The notes under the pieces: model-generated
The model's input: the letters and a program-made list of their open reading frames with translations, nothing else
The model's database searches: none
Told to the model about the DNA's origin: nothing
NCBI RefSeq assembly: GCF_000379105.1
Contig: NZ_KB900609.1
Coordinates: 5,220,438-5,284,437 of the forward strand
Length of the DNA: 64,000 nt
DNA from: Methylobacterium sp. WSM2598
Lineage (GTDB): Bacteria; Pseudomonadota; Alphaproteobacteria; Rhizobiales; Beijerinckiaceae
Direction: 5' to 3'
Translations under genes and position numbers: made by a program
Shown: piece after piece, positions 16,330 to 24,529 of the stretch
How positions within the stretch are numbered: the first letter of the stretch is position 1
Layout of the letters: each line of letters opens with the position of its first letter

Positions 16330-17397
16330 CTACTTGCCCAGGTGCCCGTCGAAGAACCACGCGATCTCCTCGAAGACCTTGCGGGTCTCCGGGGCGGTGT
16401 CGTCGCGGATGTAGTGGGCGTGCGACTGGCCCTCGCCGACCTGGAGATACGCCTCGACGCCCGCATCCCTGAGCTTCCGGTGCACCCGGACCGTGTTCGA
16501 GAGCAGGAGGTCGCGCGTGCCGGTGGTCAGGATGGTCGGCGGGAAGCCGTGCATGTCCCCGTAGACCGGGGAGAGCATCGGGTCCTTGAGGTCGTGCCCG
16601 GCGGCGTAGACCTTGGCGCCGTCGTCGCAGAAGCCGTCGGGCGAGACCAGCACGTTGTCGAGCATGGCGTTGGTGACGAAGCTGTCGCCGACCTTCGTGG
16701 TGTCCGACATCGGGGTGCCGGGGGCGATCGCGGCCGGCAGGGGCACGCCCTCCTGCTTGGCGCGCAGCACCATCGCCAGGGTGAGCGCGCCGCCCGCCGA
16801 GGTGCCGAAGATCCCCATCTTCCTCGGGTCGGCCATCCGGGTCGCCGCCCGCCAGACGGTCATGGCGTCGTCGTGCGCGGCCGGGTAGTAGGCCTCGGGC
16901 GGCATGCGGTAATCGACCGAGATCACCTTGAAGCGGCCGAAGCCGGCCATGAAGATCGCCTCCGGCAGGCCCGCCTCGCCGGGGTTGAGCACGTAGCAGC
17001 CGCCATGGACGTGCACGAGCAGGCGGTCGCGATTCTCCGGCGGGATCGTCTCGGGCGTCAGGATGAAGGCGCGCACCCCGTCGATGGTGGTGCGCTCGAC
17101 CTTCACGTGCAGGCGTTCGAGCATGCCGGGCACGAGCTTGCCGAGCGCGGCCGCGCCCGCCTCGGCCACCGGCTTCCACTCCTCGCCGGTCCGCGGATGG
17201 ATGTTCCAGTTGGTGCGCAGCGGCGCCCCGATGATCTTCGCCAGCTGCGGGCTGACGTCGGCGGGCACCGGCACGGACTTGGCCGGGACCTGGAGGGGGG
17301 GCGGCTCCTGGGCGGCGGCGCCGGCCGCGAGGGCGCCCGCGAGGGCCCCCGCGAGGAGGCCGCCCGGGCGGGGGAAGCGACGCGAACGGACGGTCAT
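16330..17397 (-). CDS. Exported alpha/beta hydrolase, HSL (hormone-sensitive lipase) type
   Basis: 355 aa with a signal peptide (GGLLAGALAGALAAGAAAQE). The oxyanion motif is VHVHGGCYVLN near residue 130 and the nucleophile elbow is GTSAGGALT near 195. The Asp of the triad is probably in TILTTGTRDLLL and the His in GEGQSHAHYI. This is a periplasmic carboxylesterase-like enzyme. It sits between the PF20091-type hydrolase and the amidohydrolase, all on one strand, so they are likely one operon. Confidence 0.88.
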   Translation of the reverse strand: MTVRSRRFPRPGGLLAGALAGALAAGAAAQEPPPLQVPAKSVPVPADVSPQLAKIIGAPLRTNWNIHPRTGEEWKPVAEAGAAALGKLVPGMLERLHVKVERTTIDGVRAFILTPETIPPENRDRLLVHVHGGCYVLNPGEAGLPEAIFMAGFGRFKVISVDYRMPPEAYYPAAHDDAMTVWRAATRMADPRKMGIFGTSAGGALTLAMVLRAKQEGVPLPAAIAPGTPMSDTTKVGDSFVTNAMLDNVLVSPDGFCDDGAKVYAAGHDLKDPMLSPVYGDMHGFPPTILTTGTRDLLLSNTVRVHRKLRDAGVEAYLQVGEGQSHAHYIRDDTAPETRKVFEEIAWFFDGHLGK

Positions 17398-17423
17398 GGG
17401 GGATCTCCTGCTGTCGGCTCCGA

Positions 17424-19394
17424 TCAGGGTTGGCCGTCCGCCGCGCGGGCCGCCTCGACGAGGCGCTCGGCATCCTCCCGCAGGAGGAGCCGCTCGGCGA
17501 CGAGGGCGTCCGCCGCCCGCCTCACCCGGTCGAGATAGGCTCCGGCCTCGGCGTAGCGCTCCTCCAGGGAGGGGCGGGGATCGCCGGACGCCTGCCGCTC
17601 GGCGCGGCTGCGCGCGAGGGGGATCCGGCTGCCCTCCCGGTCGCACAATTCCCCGCCCGGGAAGGGCTCCGCGTAGAGGTTCCAGCCCGTGAAGGTGGCG
17701 CGCGGCGCGGCGACCTCCGGCAGGCGGATGCCGGCCACGTCGTGCCCGTCCGCGTCGGTCTTCGGGACGAGGGGCCGGTATTGCGGGCCGCTCTCCGGGC
17801 GCGGATCGACGTAGGTCGAGAACCGCGCGATGGCGTTCGGCGCCTCCGGCACGCGCATGCCCGGGATGTAGGGGAAGCCGGCATCCTCGGCGGGCACCAG
17901 GGTGCCGTCGGAGAGGCGCGGCACCCGGCTCTCCGGAGGCGCGGCGCCCGTCGTCACCCACTCCTCCAGGGCCACGAGCAGCGCCCGCAGGGCCGGGGCG
18001 GGGTTGAGCGTGCTGCGAGGCAGCGCGCAGGGCCCCCGGGTCGAGGTCAGGCCGGCCCGCCCGTAGTGGAAGCCGCTGGACACGAGGTAGGCCCGCGCCG
18101 TCGCGGGCAGCGCCGCATCGGCCCGCCCGAGCGGGTCCGTGGTGAGGAGGGAGGCGCCCTTCTGCCAGTACTCGGTGGAGGTGTTCACCTCCATCAGCAG
18201 CGGGTCGAAGCCGTCTCCGCGCAGCAGCGCGCCGGACAGGCCGGTGACCGGGTCGCGCATCGCGGCGGCCGAGAACGGGAACGCGTTCTCGGGGTAGAGA
18301 TGGTCCTCGTGCTGGGTGTTGGTGCGCGAGGGCTGGCCGAAGCGGGCGTTCAGGAAGACGCCGCCGACGCCGGAGATGTGCAGGAGCATGCCGTCGAAGA
18401 CGCGCCGCCCCTCCTCGTCCTGGTTGAAGCCCTGCCGGATGAAGTCGCGCAGGAAGCGCCCGCTCTGCGAGATCCCGAGCGCGACGGCGTGCTTGACCGC
18501 GCCGCCCGCCGGGTTGGCGGGCGCGGCCTGCGGCCCGCGCAGGAAGGCCACCACGTCCCGGGTGGCGGCGAAGCCGAGGCCGAGCACCTTCGGGTTGATG
18601 GCCCGGTAGGTGAACTCATAGAGGGTCCCGGGCTCGGGCTTCAGCCCCTCGGGCAGGAGCCGCAGCTCGCCGGCCGAGGCCAGGGTCCAGGCGCTCTCCG
18701 GGACCGGGCGCGGCGCGTCCGCCTCGCGGCGGCGCACCGTCAGGCTCGCTCCGGCCCTGTCGAGGGAGGCCGCCTTGAAGGTGAGGAGGAACGGCGCCTC
18801 GGGCGGGCCGCGGGTGGCGCTCACGAGTTCGTCGCGGACCGTCTCGACGATGGGCTTGCCGCCGCGGGTCGCGACCGGGACGTCGATCGCCATCCCGCCC
18901 TGCTGGCGCAGGGCATCGGCCTCCCATCCCGACCACACGATGGTGTCGCCGCGCCGCAGGACGAGCGCCGTGCCCGCATCCTGCAGCGTGCGGGGATCGT
19001 TGACCGCCTGGGCGCCCTGGGGCGGCGCGTCGAGCACCCAGTTGAACAGGAACTTCCTGCCGCGGTTGACGACCTCGTACAGGAGCGTGCCGCTGCCGCG
19101 GGCCGGATCGCTCGGCCGCAGCATGAAGAAGTCGGTCCGATACTCCACGAGGCCGCGCGCGTTGCGGGGCGCCAGGGCGATGTCGGCGATCCCGGCATTG
19201 CGCGGATCGGCCGGATCCAGCTCGCCGCGTGCCGTGCCGATGACGCGCTCGTAAGGGCCGCTCTCGCCAAAGCTCTGCCCCTCCGCGAAGGGCTCGACCG
19301 TCCTGACCTCGATCGCGGTGATCCGGGCCTGGGCCGGTTGAGCCCAATGTCCACAGACGAACGCACCCAGCAATGCGGTCGCGACCTTCCACAT
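17424..19394 (-). CDS. Exported alpha/beta hydrolase domain protein (PF20091/Abhydrolase_10 type)
   Basis: 656 aa starting MWKVATALLGAFVCGHWAQPAQA, a signal peptide. The large protein carries the nucleophile-like ALGISQSGRFLRDF near residue 310 and the family-like pieces GPYERVIGTARGELDP and YLVSSGFHYGRAGL. Such proteins are uncharacterised secreted esterase-like enzymes. It is the first gene of a three-gene minus-strand group. The 550-base region upstream holds no recognised gene. Confidence 0.8.
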   Translation of the reverse strand: MWKVATALLGAFVCGHWAQPAQARITAIEVRTVEPFAEGQSFGESGPYERVIGTARGELDPADPRNAGIADIALAPRNARGLVEYRTDFFMLRPSDPARGSGTLLYEVVNRGRKFLFNWVLDAPPQGAQAVNDPRTLQDAGTALVLRRGDTIVWSGWEADALRQQGGMAIDVPVATRGGKPIVETVRDELVSATRGPPEAPFLLTFKAASLDRAGASLTVRRREADAPRPVPESAWTLASAGELRLLPEGLKPEPGTLYEFTYRAINPKVLGLGFAATRDVVAFLRGPQAAPANPAGGAVKHAVALGISQSGRFLRDFIRQGFNQDEEGRRVFDGMLLHISGVGGVFLNARFGQPSRTNTQHEDHLYPENAFPFSAAAMRDPVTGLSGALLRGDGFDPLLMEVNTSTEYWQKGASLLTTDPLGRADAALPATARAYLVSSGFHYGRAGLTSTRGPCALPRSTLNPAPALRALLVALEEWVTTGAAPPESRVPRLSDGTLVPAEDAGFPYIPGMRVPEAPNAIARFSTYVDPRPESGPQYRPLVPKTDADGHDVAGIRLPEVAAPRATFTGWNLYAEPFPGGELCDREGSRIPLARSRAERQASGDPRPSLEERYAEAGAYLDRVRRAADALVAERLLLREDAERLVEAARAADGQP

Positions 19395-19947
19395 TTCAGT
19401 TTCCTCACCCGACCAGCGTCAAGCTGCGCTGTTGATCCGGATCTTACACGCGGTCTCTCGCCCGTCGAGATCCACGAGGTTCATTTCGCGATGCAAGGGA
19501 CGATCAGGATCGACGGCGCGCGATGCGGCGCCGCAAGACAATCGTGAACAGAGCGTTCGGCCGCGCCGCCGGAACCGCCCGCGCGCAGCCAACAAGGGGC
19601 GGCCAATCAGCGAACAAATGATCCGGGTCGGACCCCTGCATCGAGAGACGGTGCTCGCGACGGATCTTGGACGGGTGCCGCGCCGCGGCTCATCCGCGCG
19701 TCGCGGCGCGCTCCTGGCGAGGGCGCGCCCGCTCGCGGGGCACCGGGGCCCCGCGGTCCAGGGTCCGGGCGGTCCTCACCGGTCCCCGACCCGGATCCGC
19801 GCGCCGCGACGGGCGGCGAAGCTCCGCGCCGCCCCTTGACGGCGGGGAGCGCAGCCCATCCTCTCCGGGGACGGCGCGGGCCTCTCCGCACCCGCGCGGA
19901 TCCGGACAGGACCGAGCCCGTCGCGGAGCCGGGACCGGGGGCGGCCC
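19395..19947. other. Divergent intergenic region, no gene recognised
   Basis: About 550 bases between the divergent hydrolase (start 19394) and amidase (start 19948). Open frames exist but none has a ribosome site with a believable product. The left part is less GC-rich and may hold the hydrolase promoter. No repeat or RNA structure was recognised. Confidence 0.4.
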
Positions 19948-21447
19948 ATGAGCCTCGGCGAGGATTATCCCGGTCTCGACGCCACGGCGCTCGCCGACCT
20001 GGTGCGGCGGCGGCAGGTCGGTCCGGCCGAACTGGTCGAGGCCGCGATCGCGCGGCTGGAGCAGGTCGAGCCCCACCTCGCCGGCATGACCGAGTGGGCG
20101 CTCGACCAGGCCCGCCGGGCGGCCCGGGAGCCCGTCGGCGGCCCCTTCGCGGGCGTGCCGTTCCTCCTCAAGGACAACATGCACGTGGCGGCGGGCCTGC
20201 CCTACCACAACGGCAGCCGCATCTGGCGCGGATGGGTGCCGCCGCGGGACAGCGAGATGGTGCGGCGCTTCAGGGCCGCGGGGCTGATCATCCTCGGCAG
20301 CACGAAGGTGCCGGAACTCTCCCTGACGCCCGTGACCGAGCCGCGCCACCTCGGGCCCGCCCGCAATCCGTGGGCCCTCGACCGCACCGCCGGCGGCTCC
20401 TCCGGCGGATCGGCCGCCCACGTGGCGGCCCGCAGCGTGCCCATGGCCCACGCGACGGACGGGGGCGGGTCGATCCGGATCCCCGCCTCCTGCTGCGGGC
20501 TGTTCGGGCTCAAGCCCAGCCGCGGGCGAACCCCGAACGGCCCCTATCTGGGCGAGGGCTGGCACGGCGCGGCGGTCGGGCACGTGCTCACCCGCAGCGT
20601 CCGCGACAGCGCACGGCTGCTCGACGCCGTGGCGGGCCCCGATCCGGGCGCGCCCTGCGCGCTCGCGCGGCCCGGCCAGTCCTTCGCTGCCGCCGCCGCG
20701 CGCCCCCCGGAGCGGTTGCGGATCGCCTGGTCCTCGCAGGCGCCCAACGGGGCGCCCGTCGATCCGGAATGCCGGCAGGCCGTCGAGGACGCGGCCGGAC
20801 TCTGCGCCGCGCTCGGCCACGCGGTCGTGGAGGCGGCCCCCCGGATCCCGGACGCGTATTTCGACTGGTTCCTGACCGTCTTCCTCGCCGCCGTGGCGCA
20901 GGAATTCACCTTCGCGGAGGAGACGACCGGGCACCGGGCCCGGCGCGCCGAGGTCGAGGAGAGCACCTGGCTCTGCCGCGCGCTCGGACACGGCTTCTCG
21001 GCGGCCGAACTCTCGCTCGCCCTGGAGCGGCTGCACCGGACCAGCCGCCGGATCGCCAGCTTCTTCGACAGCTGCGACGTGCTGCTGACGCCCACCCTGG
21101 CCAGCCCGCCGGTGAGGCACGGCGACCTGCGGTCGAGGGGCCTCGACGCCGTCCTGGAGGCGCTGGCGGCCCGCCTCGGGGTCGGCCGCTACCTGCGCTA
21201 CGGGCCCCTCCTGCGCCAGGCGGCCGAGCGCGCCTTCCGCTTCATCCCGTTCACGCCGGTCTGGAACATGACCGGTCAGCCGGCGGCGAGCCTGCCGCTG
21301 CACTGGACGCCCGACGGCCTTCCGGTCGGCGTCCAGGCCGTCGGCCGCGTCGGCGAGGAGGCGACGCTCCTGGCGCTGGCGGCCGAGCTGGAGCAGGCCC
21401 ATCCCTGGAGCCATCGCCTGCCCCCGCTCGGCGCCGCCTCCGCCTAG
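19948..21447 (+). CDS. Amidase (amidase signature family)
   Basis: 499 aa. The Ser-cisSer-Lys triad is visible: Lys in PFLLKDNMHV near residue 73, cis-Ser and nucleophile Ser in the Gly/Ser-rich signature GGSSGGSAAHVA and DGGGSIRIPASCCG near 150-190. It hydrolyses an amide to acid plus ammonia. Related enzymes include GatA-like and 6-aminohexanoate cyclic-dimer hydrolases; the absence of gatB/gatC nearby argues for a catabolic amidase. ATG 19948 is preceded by a G-rich stretch (GGGGGCGGCCC). Confidence 0.92.
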   Translation: MSLGEDYPGLDATALADLVRRRQVGPAELVEAAIARLEQVEPHLAGMTEWALDQARRAAREPVGGPFAGVPFLLKDNMHVAAGLPYHNGSRIWRGWVPPRDSEMVRRFRAAGLIILGSTKVPELSLTPVTEPRHLGPARNPWALDRTAGGSSGGSAAHVAARSVPMAHATDGGGSIRIPASCCGLFGLKPSRGRTPNGPYLGEGWHGAAVGHVLTRSVRDSARLLDAVAGPDPGAPCALARPGQSFAAAAARPPERLRIAWSSQAPNGAPVDPECRQAVEDAAGLCAALGHAVVEAAPRIPDAYFDWFLTVFLAAVAQEFTFAEETTGHRARRAEVEESTWLCRALGHGFSAAELSLALERLHRTSRRIASFFDSCDVLLTPTLASPPVRHGDLRSRGLDAVLEALAARLGVGRYLRYGPLLRQAAERAFRFIPFTPVWNMTGQPAASLPLHWTPDGLPVGVQAVGRVGEEATLLALAAELEQAHPWSHRLPPLGAASA

Positions 21448-21465
21448 GGAGGCGGCGCGCCGCGC

Positions 21466-22101
21466 TCACCGGGCGGGCGCCGAGGGAGGGCCGGCTTCCC
21501 CGGCGGAGGCGCTCGCGGCTGCGCTGCGCGCCGTCACGCAAGCGGCCTGGAAGGCGAGGCCCGCGTCGAGGACGTCCAGCGCGTATTCGGGCCACCGCAC
21601 GGGCGCGAGCCGCAGCGCCAGCGTCACCCCCGCCGAGACGGTCGTCGTCACCGCGTCGTTGCGGGCGCTCAGCCACGTGGCCGTGATCAGCGGGTTCGGA
21701 TCGTGCCGGAACCGGGCCAGCGCACCAGCCGTGAGCAACCCGATCGCGATCGCGCTGGCCGCCGAGAAGCCCAGCAGCCCGGGATCGATCGGCCGGGGGT
21801 CGGCGATCTTCTGCGACAGGTCGTAGAGCGTGTGCAGCCCCGCGACGGCCAGGATGGCGGCGATCGCGAGGGCCGACAGGCGTTCGACGGCGGCGCCGCG
21901 CCCGAACACCACGGCCGCGATGCCGTAGAGCAGGACGGTGTAGATCCAGTCGACGGCGTCCTTCAGGAACTGCGCCGATCCGAGCGAGACGGCCCAGCCG
22001 GCTTGCGCCAGCGCGAACAGGAACGTGCCCCCGGCGATCGACCAGATCGTGACCTTGTAGGCGCGCGCCTGCCGGGCGGCCCGCGAATCCGCCTCACTCA
22101 T
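21466..22101 (-). CDS. CDF-like cation transporter family membrane protein
   Basis: 211 aa with about five or six transmembrane helices. SLGSAQFLKDAVDWIYTVL and ITATWLSARNDAVTTTVS resemble the helix 2 and helix 5 metal-site regions of cation diffusion facilitators, with Asp but without the usual His. The normal cytoplasmic metal-binding domain is missing. It may be a short, divergent CDF-fold protein rather than a classical zinc exporter. Confidence 0.55.
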   Translation of the reverse strand: MSEADSRAARQARAYKVTIWSIAGGTFLFALAQAGWAVSLGSAQFLKDAVDWIYTVLLYGIAAVVFGRGAAVERLSALAIAAILAVAGLHTLYDLSQKIADPRPIDPGLLGFSAASAIAIGLLTAGALARFRHDPNPLITATWLSARNDAVTTTVSAGVTLALRLAPVRWPEYALDVLDAGLAFQAACVTARSAAASASAGEAGPPSAPAR

Positions 22102-22335
22102 CCGACCCGACCCCGGTCACGGGATGACGGCGTCAGGGCGTGCGGACGGCTCATGATCGCCAGCCTATCGTCGTGCCGACCGGGACGGAAGCCGCCCGGG
22201 CCGAGGGGCGCCGCATCGCGCGGCGAAGGCGGCGAGGAGCACGGCGAGGCCCGTCGCGCGGGCGGGGGTGGGGCGTGGGGTCATCGGCTTGGCCCGTCGC
22301 GCGATCGTGCGCACGGCCCGCGGCCGCGGCCCGCC

Positions 22336-23037
22336 TCAGGCATCGTCCCGCGCGGCCTCCCCGGCGCCCCCCGCCGGGCGGCAGCACTCCGCGATCACCG
22401 CCGGGGCGCCGCGCAGGAAGATGCGGACGTCGTCGGCGATGATCGGCGCCACGTCGTCCGGGACCGGCCAGCCGTAGATGAAGCGGCGGATCGCGAGGTA
22501 GAACACCTTGCCGTGCAGCGCCCAGACGGCTTCCTCCTCGCGCTCGGCGAGCGGGACCTCGTCCGGATCGGGCAGGCCGAAGCTCGCCCGCAGCTCCGCG
22601 CAGACCGGCCGGATCAGCTTGTCGCGCACCACCGTGAGGTAGCGCGGGGTGATGTCGGTGCCCTTCAGCCCCGAATGGATGAAGATCCGCACCCAGTCGT
22701 AGTCGAAGATCCGCTCCGCGTATTCGCGGTAGAATCGCACCAGCCGCGCCTCCAGGGGCTGCGAGCGGTCCTGGATCAGCCCGGCCCAGTCGGGGTTCCA
22801 GCGGCTGACGTAGACATGCTCGTAGACGCGGTCGATCAGGGCCTCCTTGGTCGGGAAGTAGCGGAAGATCGCCGAGTGGGTGATGCCGAGCCCCCGGGCG
22901 AGGTCGCGCGTCTGCCCCTCGAAGCCGCGCGCGGCGAAGAACCGCGTCGCGCCCTCAATGATCATCCGCTCCCGCTCGGCGGCGGGCAGGTGCCGCCGCC
23001 GCCGGGCCGGCGGACCCGTCACGACGCCCTCGCTCAC
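22336..23037 (-). CDS. TetR-family transcriptional regulator
   Basis: 233 aa. The N-terminal HTH covers residues 20-65 (ERMIIEGATRFFAARGFE, LARGLGITHSAIFRYFPTKE), and the rest is a helical ligand-binding domain. It is divergent from the molybdenum hydroxylase operon. A palindrome GACCAAGTGGTC, of a form common for TetR operators, lies in the shared intergenic region. It probably represses the coxMSL-type genes and perhaps itself. Confidence 0.92.
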   Translation of the reverse strand: MSEGVVTGPPARRRRHLPAAERERMIIEGATRFFAARGFEGQTRDLARGLGITHSAIFRYFPTKEALIDRVYEHVYVSRWNPDWAGLIQDRSQPLEARLVRFYREYAERIFDYDWVRIFIHSGLKGTDITPRYLTVVRDKLIRPVCAELRASFGLPDPDEVPLAEREEEAVWALHGKVFYLAIRRFIYGWPVPDDVAPIIADDVRIFLRGAPAVIAECCRPAGGAGEAARDDA

Positions 23038-23089
23038 GGCCGGCCCGCTCCTCCCCCGTCACCGCCCGACCCTGCCCCCGTTGTGAGCG

Positions 23090-23148
23090 CTTGGTCAATT
23101 CTCTTGACGGCCCGTCGGCTCGGCGCGTAGCGTTGTGACCAAGTGGTC
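23090..23148 (+). promoter_or_regulatory. Promoter and TetR-type operator for the hydroxylase operon
   Basis: A -35-like TTGACG at 23104-23109 and a -10-like TAGCGT at 23128-23133 are 18 bases apart. The palindrome GACCA-AG-TGGTC at 23137-23148 follows immediately. A half-site CTTGGTCA at 23090-23097 is inverted relative to TGACCAAG at 23136-23143. Binding at both would block this promoter and the divergent tetR promoter. Confidence 0.55.
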
Positions 23149-23177
23149 GAAACGGACCGCAGCCCCGGAGGACGCCC

Positions 23178-24044
23178 GTGAAGGCACGCGCCTTCGCCTA
23201 TCGCCGCGTCGAGAGCCTGCAGGAGGCGCTCGCGGCCTTCGCGGCCTGCGAGGGAGAGGCGCGCTACTTGGCGGGCGGCCAGAGCCTGCTGCCGGCCCTG
23301 AAGCTGCGCCTCGACGCGCCCGACCTCCTGATCGATATCGGCCGGATCGCGGCGTTGCGCGGCATCGCGGACGGCCCGGAGGGCCTGCGCCTCGGCGCGC
23401 TCACCCGCCACGCGGAGATCCTGCGCGACCCGCTCGTCGCCGCGCGGGCGCCGCTCCTCGCGGAGGCGGCCGCCCACGTCGCCCATCCGGCGATCCGCAA
23501 CCAGGGCACGCTGGGCGGCAACCTCGCCCTCGCCGATCCGGCCTCGGAATTCCCGGCCTGCATGCTGGCCCTCGGCGCCCGGATGGAGATCGCGGGCGCG
23601 GGCGGCGCCCGGATGGTCGCGGCCGAGGACTTCTTCCGCGACCTCTACGACACCGCCCTCGCGCCCGGAGAGATCCTCGCGGCCGTGTGGGTGCCCCCGC
23701 CGGCGCCGGGGCAGCGCCACCGCTTCGACGAACTCGCGCGGCGGCGCGGCGACTACGCCCTCGCGGGCCTCGCCGCCAGCGCCGATCTGCGCGAGGCCGG
23801 GCGCGTCGCGGCGATCCGGCTCGCCTTCTGCGCCGTTGGGCCGACGCCGATGCGCGCGCCGCGCGCCGAGGCGGCGCTGACGGGCCGGCCGCTCGACCGC
23901 GAGGCGATCCGCGCCGCGCAGGCCGCCCTCGGCGACGACCTCGCGCCGGCCGACGACGCGTCCCTCTCCGGGGCCGTGCGCCTGCACCTCGCCCGGGTGC
24001 TCCTCGGGCGCGTGCTCGCCTCGCTCGCCGGGGAGGCCCCGTGA
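23178..24044 (+). CDS. Molybdenum hydroxylase, FAD-binding medium subunit (CoxM-type)
   Basis: 288 aa. FAD-binding motifs AGGQSLLPALKLRL near residue 34 and NQGTLGGNLALADP near 110 are typical of the xanthine dehydrogenase/CO dehydrogenase medium subunit. It passes electrons from the iron-sulfur subunit to an acceptor. The GTG of the next gene overlaps its TGA, so the subunits are translationally coupled. The order M-S-L matches CoxMSL-like clusters. Confidence 0.92.
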   Translation: MKARAFAYRRVESLQEALAAFAACEGEARYLAGGQSLLPALKLRLDAPDLLIDIGRIAALRGIADGPEGLRLGALTRHAEILRDPLVAARAPLLAEAAAHVAHPAIRNQGTLGGNLALADPASEFPACMLALGARMEIAGAGGARMVAAEDFFRDLYDTALAPGEILAAVWVPPPAPGQRHRFDELARRRGDYALAGLAASADLREAGRVAAIRLAFCAVGPTPMRAPRAEAALTGRPLDREAIRAAQAALGDDLAPADDASLSGAVRLHLARVLLGRVLASLAGEAP

Positions 24045-24529
24045 CCGAGCCGCTGCCCATCCGGTTGACCGTGAACGGCGCCCCCGTGCGCCGCTTCGTC
24101 GAGCCGCGCCTGTCGCTGGCGGATTTCCTGCGCCAGGATCTCGGCCTCTCCGCCACCCATCTGGGCTGCGAGATGGGGGCCTGCGGCGCCTGCCTGGTGC
24201 GCCTCGACGGGCGGGCGGTCCATGCCTGCCTGACGCTCGCGGTCCAGGCCGACGGCGGCACCGTCGAGACGGTCGAGGGGCTCACCGAGGCCGGGACCCT
24301 CGCCGACCTCCAGGCGGCCTTCCACGCCCGGAACGCCCTGCAATGCGGCTATTGCACGCCCGGGATGCTGGTCGCCGCGCAGGATTACCTGGCACAGGAG
24401 GGCGCGCCCTCCCGCGAGGCGATCCGCGACGCGCTCTCGGGCAATTACTGCCGCTGCACCGGCTACGAGGCGATCGTGGACGCGATCGCCGAGGTCGCCC
24501 GGGCGCGGCGGGCGGGGAGGCAGGCGTGA
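24041..24529 (+). CDS. Molybdenum hydroxylase, [2Fe-2S] small subunit (CoxS-type)
   Basis: 162 aa from a GTG overlapping the previous stop by four bases. The plant-type cluster motif is GCEMGACGACLV with a further Cys in AVHACL. The second, all-helical cluster domain has QCGYCTPG and NYCRCTGY. This order of two 2Fe-2S clusters is diagnostic. Electrons flow from the Mo centre through these clusters to FAD. Confidence 0.95.
   Translation: MTEPLPIRLTVNGAPVRRFVEPRLSLADFLRQDLGLSATHLGCEMGACGACLVRLDGRAVHACLTLAVQADGGTVETVEGLTEAGTLADLQAAFHARNALQCGYCTPGMLVAAQDYLAQEGAPSREAIRDALSGNYCRCTGYEAIVDAIAEVARARRAGRQA

Noticed and set aside
22140..22335. Small frames between the CDF-like gene and tetR
   Set aside because: No ribosome sites and no recognisable product on either strand.
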